Positions 59,260-64,000 of a stretch of DNA of 64,000 nucleotides are shown here, piece after piece. The notes below the pieces were generated by a model. It searched no databases, was not told the DNA's origin, and saw only the letters and a list, made by a program, of their open reading frames with translations. The stretch comes from Cinclus cinclus (Eukaryota > Chordata > Aves > Passeriformes > Cinclidae). How positions within the stretch are numbered: position 1 is the first letter of the stretch; each line of letters starts with the position of its first letter. The stretch covers positions 21,271,258 through 21,335,257 of the forward strand of contig NC_085047.1 of NCBI RefSeq assembly GCF_963662255.1, written 5' to 3'. The position numbers were made by a program, and so were the translations under genes.

Positions 59260-61461
59260 GTGAGTGATCTGCTCAGCACTGTGGGTTCAGTGGAGGTGAC
59301 AGCCAGGGGGGTTAAGCTCTAAAATAATAAACTGTGTGTGCAGGCTCGAGAGAATTGCAATGAGCACACCAGAGTTTCTAGGGAACTGCAGTCTTGCAGT
59401 CTGCTAAAAACAGTGTATGAACAAGATGGGGTGATCCTGCTTATTTTTGGTCAATGCCAAGCCATTCCTCCTATGAAGCGTGCTAGAAAAACATATTAAC
59501 TAACTTGTGATTGCACAAAAAGGAAACTTTTGCAAGGGAATACCTCTCAAAACCTTTGGAATTATTTCTAATGGTAATAATCATCAGTCTGTATTAACAA
59601 GTCCTCACCTGTAGGCTTCAAATTACTGCACAGAAGGAGATTGGTGGTGTTAGACCTGGCTGCCGTTCCTATCCCTCTGGCCTTAGGTAGTAACAGCTTG
59701 TACGAGCAGTCTATACTAGAATGGGTGCAATAAAACTGCCTTACATGCTCTGCATGTATGTGCAATCTGAATTACATGGTCCCACAGTTTTTGCTGGTGC
59801 CGTAAGAAACAAGTGCGGAACACTGCTTAACAAACAGTTTCAGAAGAAAAAAACAAGTGTGGTATAAATGGATTACATCTTACTATTTGGGGAACATAGA
59901 AAGGCACAGGAAAAGTGAAAAATCTGGCAAGGAAGATGCTAATTCTGAATCAGGCACTGGCTTGAAGAAAGCTCTCCAGAGGTTCTGCCCTGCACAGGGC
60001 TGACAGCAGAGTCCAGCCCATAACAGAAAAGTTCATAACAAACAAGACCAGAATAAGATTTTCACAGTGGTACTAAGGTTTTTATTTAATTTATCCTCCC
60101 CAGCCCTCTGCTGCCACCCCCCCCACACCCCAGCTGCTCCCTCAACACGCACGTTTTGCACGACCTTTCAGGAGATTCACATTAAGAGATTTACTTAAAT
60201 TAAAGAAAGATTTACTCATGTGATGAGACTTTCATTAATTTTGCAGACTTTAATTTAGCAGAATTTGTGGATGAAATTGCTGTTGATTGTAGCTTGGTGG
60301 GAGACATAGGTTAAAGCGTAAAAATGAAAAATCTAGTCTGTCGGCTCAGCAAGGTGATTCTGCAGAGAGAGCAGTTACCTTCCCAAAGTACCAGCTCTTG
60401 GTGTAAGAGCACCTGTTGCCATTCTGATTCTTCCTAATAACCTATACTGATAGAAATCGCTGCTGAGATCCTGTTTATATTGTGAAGCTGCTTTTGCTTT
60501 GTTTAAATTGCTTTGAAAACTGCTGTTAGGTTATAGCAAACTAAGTGGACATTCACTTGGTGTACAGTAGCTTAAACTGGATTCTTAGCAGTGTGACTAA
60601 AAATGAGGTAAGATGGGTTTGCCTCTGATTAATTAAATTGGTACAAAGAATCATACCTTATCAACAGGTTATTTTCAGTTTCTTTCCTCACAGCTGATGA
60701 AAATCATGACTTCACAGTAATACTAGTTCCTTTTGAAATGTCAGGCTGAGTGCATAAAGTATTTTTAAAAAGTTGATAAGAGAATCCTTTGTTATCTGAA
60801 TATGCCTGGGTACTTTTTATTTCATTGTGTAAGCTGTCTGATTTTTTTATTTTAACTTATGCACTCCTCATCATCCTGTTTGTACTTTTCCTATAGCCAG
60901 TGACATCTCTAGAACTGTCCGTGAGAGCAGTAATAGGTTCTTTATGATCAAACTACAGCAATCTCAAAATAAAAAATTACAAAAGTATGTCACACTGCCA
61001 TTTGCATTAATCCTTTTAACATAGTTACTGTATCATCAGAGACTATGAAAAAGAATCTCTGCATTTCTGAAAACATCTTTCATCAAAAAACACAGCAGCA
61101 CACTAAAGCAAAGAAAATACAGACTGTGGCCTGCAGCAAAGAACTCTGAACCATGCTATTCAAAAAGAGACTTGAGACAATTTCCTATGAGTGCTGACTT
61201 TTTCTCAGGTTCAGGATTCTTCAGTGACTGCCTCCAGAGAGATTCTCAGTAGAAAAAAAATACTGATCTTATTCTGCTGCTGCTAAATAAGTACAACTAA
61301 ACCATTGATGCTTAAGGGTAGATGAATGCTTTTGAAAACTGTGTTCTACAATTAAATAAAAGAGTCAGCCTGAACTTCTGCGTGTGATAACTAAAACAGT
61401 TGGTGTGGACTGGCACATTGTTAGCAAAACTCAGAAATTAAACAGAAACCTGATACGGGAG

Positions 61462-62158
61462 TGTCCTGGTTTGAAAGACAGGTATTTGCTATGAAAGGCA
61501 GAAGTCTCGCTTTGAAATGAAGTGTGTAATCCCCCCCTCCCCACAAATGATTATAATTTTGGATTAAGGGAGCTCTCAGGCAAAGATATGGGGATAGGAA
61601 TAACAGTTCTTTACTAGTATATCTAACAAGGCAAACAAGAACAACAACAGCTATGAAATTAGCCACAAACAGAACAGTAACTCAGTCCCAATGTTTTTTG
61701 GCTGCAGGCACCTTTTCCCTGAGCTGCAGTTCCCAGTGCTGGGGGCGGGCGGGTCCCGCAGAGCTGCAGGAGGGCTGGGGGTGATGGCAGCGCTGTCCCA
61801 GGGTGAGAGAGATGGAGAGACCCCTCCGCTCACGGTGTCAGTCCCAGTGCTCAGCACAGTGCTGGATGGTGGCAGGTTACAGCAAGAAGGCAGCAGTGCA
61901 GGGTCCGACAGCAGTGAGGATGGCTACAGGTTCTGAGGTGGCAGGGATGGGGCAGAGGCAGCGATCGTCCTTCTTGTCTGAACTCCGTGGGGAAATGGGC
62001 CGAGCCAGAGCCTTCCGTTTCCTCTTCTGATTTTTGGATCTCGCAGGGTTTCCCTCCTCCATCCCCCCTTCCCTCTTCCACTAGGGCCTAATCAACAGGT
62101 ATCTTAGCATTACAATGGGGAAAATTCCACAGAGAAAAGAGATAATCAACCCCCAATA
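61462..62158 (-). mobile_element. Solo LTR, avian ERVL-like family, copy 3 (in TBX19 intron 1)
   Basis: 697-bp element reading TGTCCTGGTTTGAAAGACAG on the plus strand and ending ACCCCCAATA (terminal CA mutated to TA). Flanks GGGAG (61457-61461) and GAGAG (62159-62163) are a 5-bp duplication with one mismatch. It shares the same order of blocks as copy 2: AAAGATATGGGGATAGGAAT, AACTCAGTCCCAATGTTTTT, CTGGGGGCGGGCGGGTCCCG. No coding interior. Confidence 0.88.
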
Positions 62159-63513
62159 GAGAGTATCCCAGAGAATGAAAGTCTAATTGATTAGTGATCC
62201 TCAAGAGTCAAATTCTAGCATGCACAATTCCAAATGCTCTGAGTTATCTCTAATTGGTACTGAGGGTCCCAAAATGTCACAGTTAGATGAACCAACTTCA
62301 GTGTTAATATACAGACTCTGTGGCCGTATCATACTTCATTATAATAATCACCTGCCCTAGCAATAAGCCTAGGGGTTATAGATATATTCTGAACAGGATA
62401 GACATCAATAAAATTAAACCACTTGCTATATAACAAAATACAACAGGTGCAGCTGATACAGTGGGAAACTATCCCCTATTTTACTTAGACCTATTGTATT
62501 CAATTGACACTTCAATATTGAATGAACTGTTGTCTGAGTAGGTTTCCTCTCTCAGTGTTTTTACCATATTAGCTAAGCAATATCCTGAGACTTTGCAATC
62601 CCAGTTATTGCCTGAAGACAGGAAGATGCCACTGTTCCCCTCTATGTATGTGGAGAATCCCTAGGGTATCAGTGCATACAGCCATGAATGGGGGGAAAGA
62701 AGCCCTTTCCAGACTTGAATGCTAAAGCAACTTTACTAGTTACTGCACATTCAAGTTTGATATCAAACATCTTCCTGCTTAAGGTCTGTACTGTGGAGTA
62801 ATTATAGCAGATTTGCTCTAAATAAATTGAAGAGGCTGAAGTGCTCAGCTATTGCAGCAATGGAAATCACATGTGCACCTACCTGATCATTGAAACAAAC
62901 ATTCTGACTGAGACAAATTTGGAGGAATCACAATTTGCCACACTAAAACACAGATTTTAGCAGTAAAGCCACTTAATCAGCAGAAATGTTAGGTAGTAAA
63001 TTTTCCATTATTAGAGTCTTTACAGTCAAAACATGCTGGTCCAAGTGAGGCAAGCAATTACTGGGAGTGAAGCCGGGTAACACAGGGAAGTGCTCTAATC
63101 TTAGTGCTACAGGAGGCTAAAATTGATGGTGACTGTGTTCTCTTCTGGATTGGTCTATAGGTCCTTTGGGAATAAACTGGAGCCTCTTAAATAAAAAGGC
63201 AGAGGAGCCCGCCTGCATTGTGGGCAGAGGAATTAACAATCTGCATGTAATACAAATAGCTCTGCACAATCTAGTGAAATTAAATTTTCATGTGGATTAA
63301 TTTTTCCCTCTAATTCAATTTCAGCTACATATCTAAATGTGTTACTTTGAACATTGGCTGGGGTGGAACTAAGTGTTGGGAGGAAAAATGCATTCATAGT
63401 TATTATCACATCCCAGTCTGGTAGCTGGGGCATCCTGATCAGAAAGACACATTTAGCATAAAAATCCTTGACTAAGCTTCTATTTAATTAGAAAGGTCAT
63501 AGTTCACAGTACC

Positions 63514-64000
63514 TTGGAGAGCAGTGAGGAGTGCTGTTCCTCAAGGGTCAGTACTGGGACTGGAGCTTTTCATTACCTTTGGTGGTGACAGGGACACACC
63601 CTCAGCAAGTTTACCAGCAACCTTCAGCTGTGTGCTCTGGTTGAAGTGTGAAGGGATCTGGACAGGCTCGAGAGTGGGGCCTGTGCAAACCTCATAAAGT
63701 GAACTTTATGGTTCTGCATTAAAATACAGGCTGGGTGGAGAATAGATTCAAAGCAGCCCTGAGGACAAGGACTTGGGAGTGTTGGTGGACAAGAAGCACA
63801 ACACGACCCACCAATGTGCACTGGCAGCCCAGAAAGCAAAACTTATCCTGGGCTGCATGTAAAGCAGCACTGCCAGCAGGGCAAGAGTGGGGATTCTCAC
63901 CCTCTGCTCCAGTCCTGTGAGATCCCACCTGGAGCACTGCATCCAGCTCCGGGGTCTCCAGGACAGGAAGGACATCGACCTATTGGAGAAAGTCCAGAGG
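63514..64000 (+). mobile_element. CR1 LINE ORF2 fragment, continues past window edge
   Basis: Plus-strand sequence matches the late ORF2 part of CR1: GGATCTGGACAGGCTCGAGA, TGGCAGCCCAGAAAGCAAAA and CACCTGGAGCACTGCATCCA. Frameshifts and stops break the frame, so it is a dead copy. The CR1 3' end would be to the right of 64000. Confidence 0.9.

Larger units (their letters stand above)
59260..64000 (+). other. TBX19: TBX19 intron 1 (partial)
   Basis: No further TBX19 exon is visible. The intron contains a solo LTR (61462-62158) and a CR1 fragment (from about 63514). Two AT-rich unique blocks, about 60160-60300 and 62780-63330, have TAAT cores; one includes GTGGATTAATTTTTCCC near 63292, a bicoid/PITX-type GGATTA site. 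Confidence 0.6.

Noticed and set aside
59260..64000. Search for TBX19 exon 2
   Set aside because: No stretch coding the expected FPVLKI-type T-box continuation with a proper acceptor was found.

Overview
The window is nuclear DNA from a vertebrate, almost certainly a bird. Genes are split by GT/AG introns and start in CpG islands. The interspersed repeats are chicken-repeat-1 (CR1) LINE fragments and ERVL-type solo LTRs. The encoded proteins match vertebrate TTF2, GPR161, TIPRL, SFT2D2 and TBX19 as I remember them. One LTR family, present three times, resembles LTRs I associate with songbirds, so a passerine or near relative is my guess. I see no bacterial, plasmid, phage or CRISPR feature. 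No tRNA or rRNA gene was recognised.

Layout. Positions 272-17603 (minus strand) hold 22 coding exons of TTF2, an SNF2-family ATPase; its last exon or exons lie off the left edge. Its CpG-island promoter is near 17.3-17.9 kb. Positions 20504-26757 (minus) hold the complete coding part of GPR161, a ciliary orphan GPCR that restrains Hedgehog signalling, in five coding exons; a CpG island with a candidate non-coding first exon lies at about 28.0-28.7 kb. Positions 29.3-32.2 kb are CR1-rich and include an inverted CR1 pair directly upstream of the TIPRL CpG island. Positions 30683-37650 (plus) hold TIPRL (seven coding exons, 273 aa). Positions 40903-46350 (plus) hold SFT2D2 (eight coding exons, 160 aa), followed by a probable 4 kb 3' UTR. 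From 50.5 to 59 kb is a gene-poor stretch with a CR1 end and a nested LTR-in-LTR insertion. Positions 59063-59259 (plus) are coding exon 1 of TBX19; the rest of the window is its first intron, with another solo LTR and a CR1 fragment running off the right edge.

The exon models were built by hand from reading frame, splice dinucleotides and recalled vertebrate orthologues. Splice phase was checked across every junction of all four multi-exon genes and is consistent throughout, so every recognised coding sequence here looks intact.

The five genes are not an operon and do unrelated jobs: transcript release from Pol II, ciliary PKA/Hedgehog signalling, PP2A-family phosphatase regulation, Golgi vesicle traffic and corticotroph identity. 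The order GPR161-TIPRL-SFT2D2-TBX19 is the conserved vertebrate block (human 1q24.2). TTF2 beside GPR161 differs from human, where TTF2 is on 1p13. The most informative non-genic structure is the LTR family with three datable insertions, one nested inside another LTR. I found no convincing undescribed biological system.
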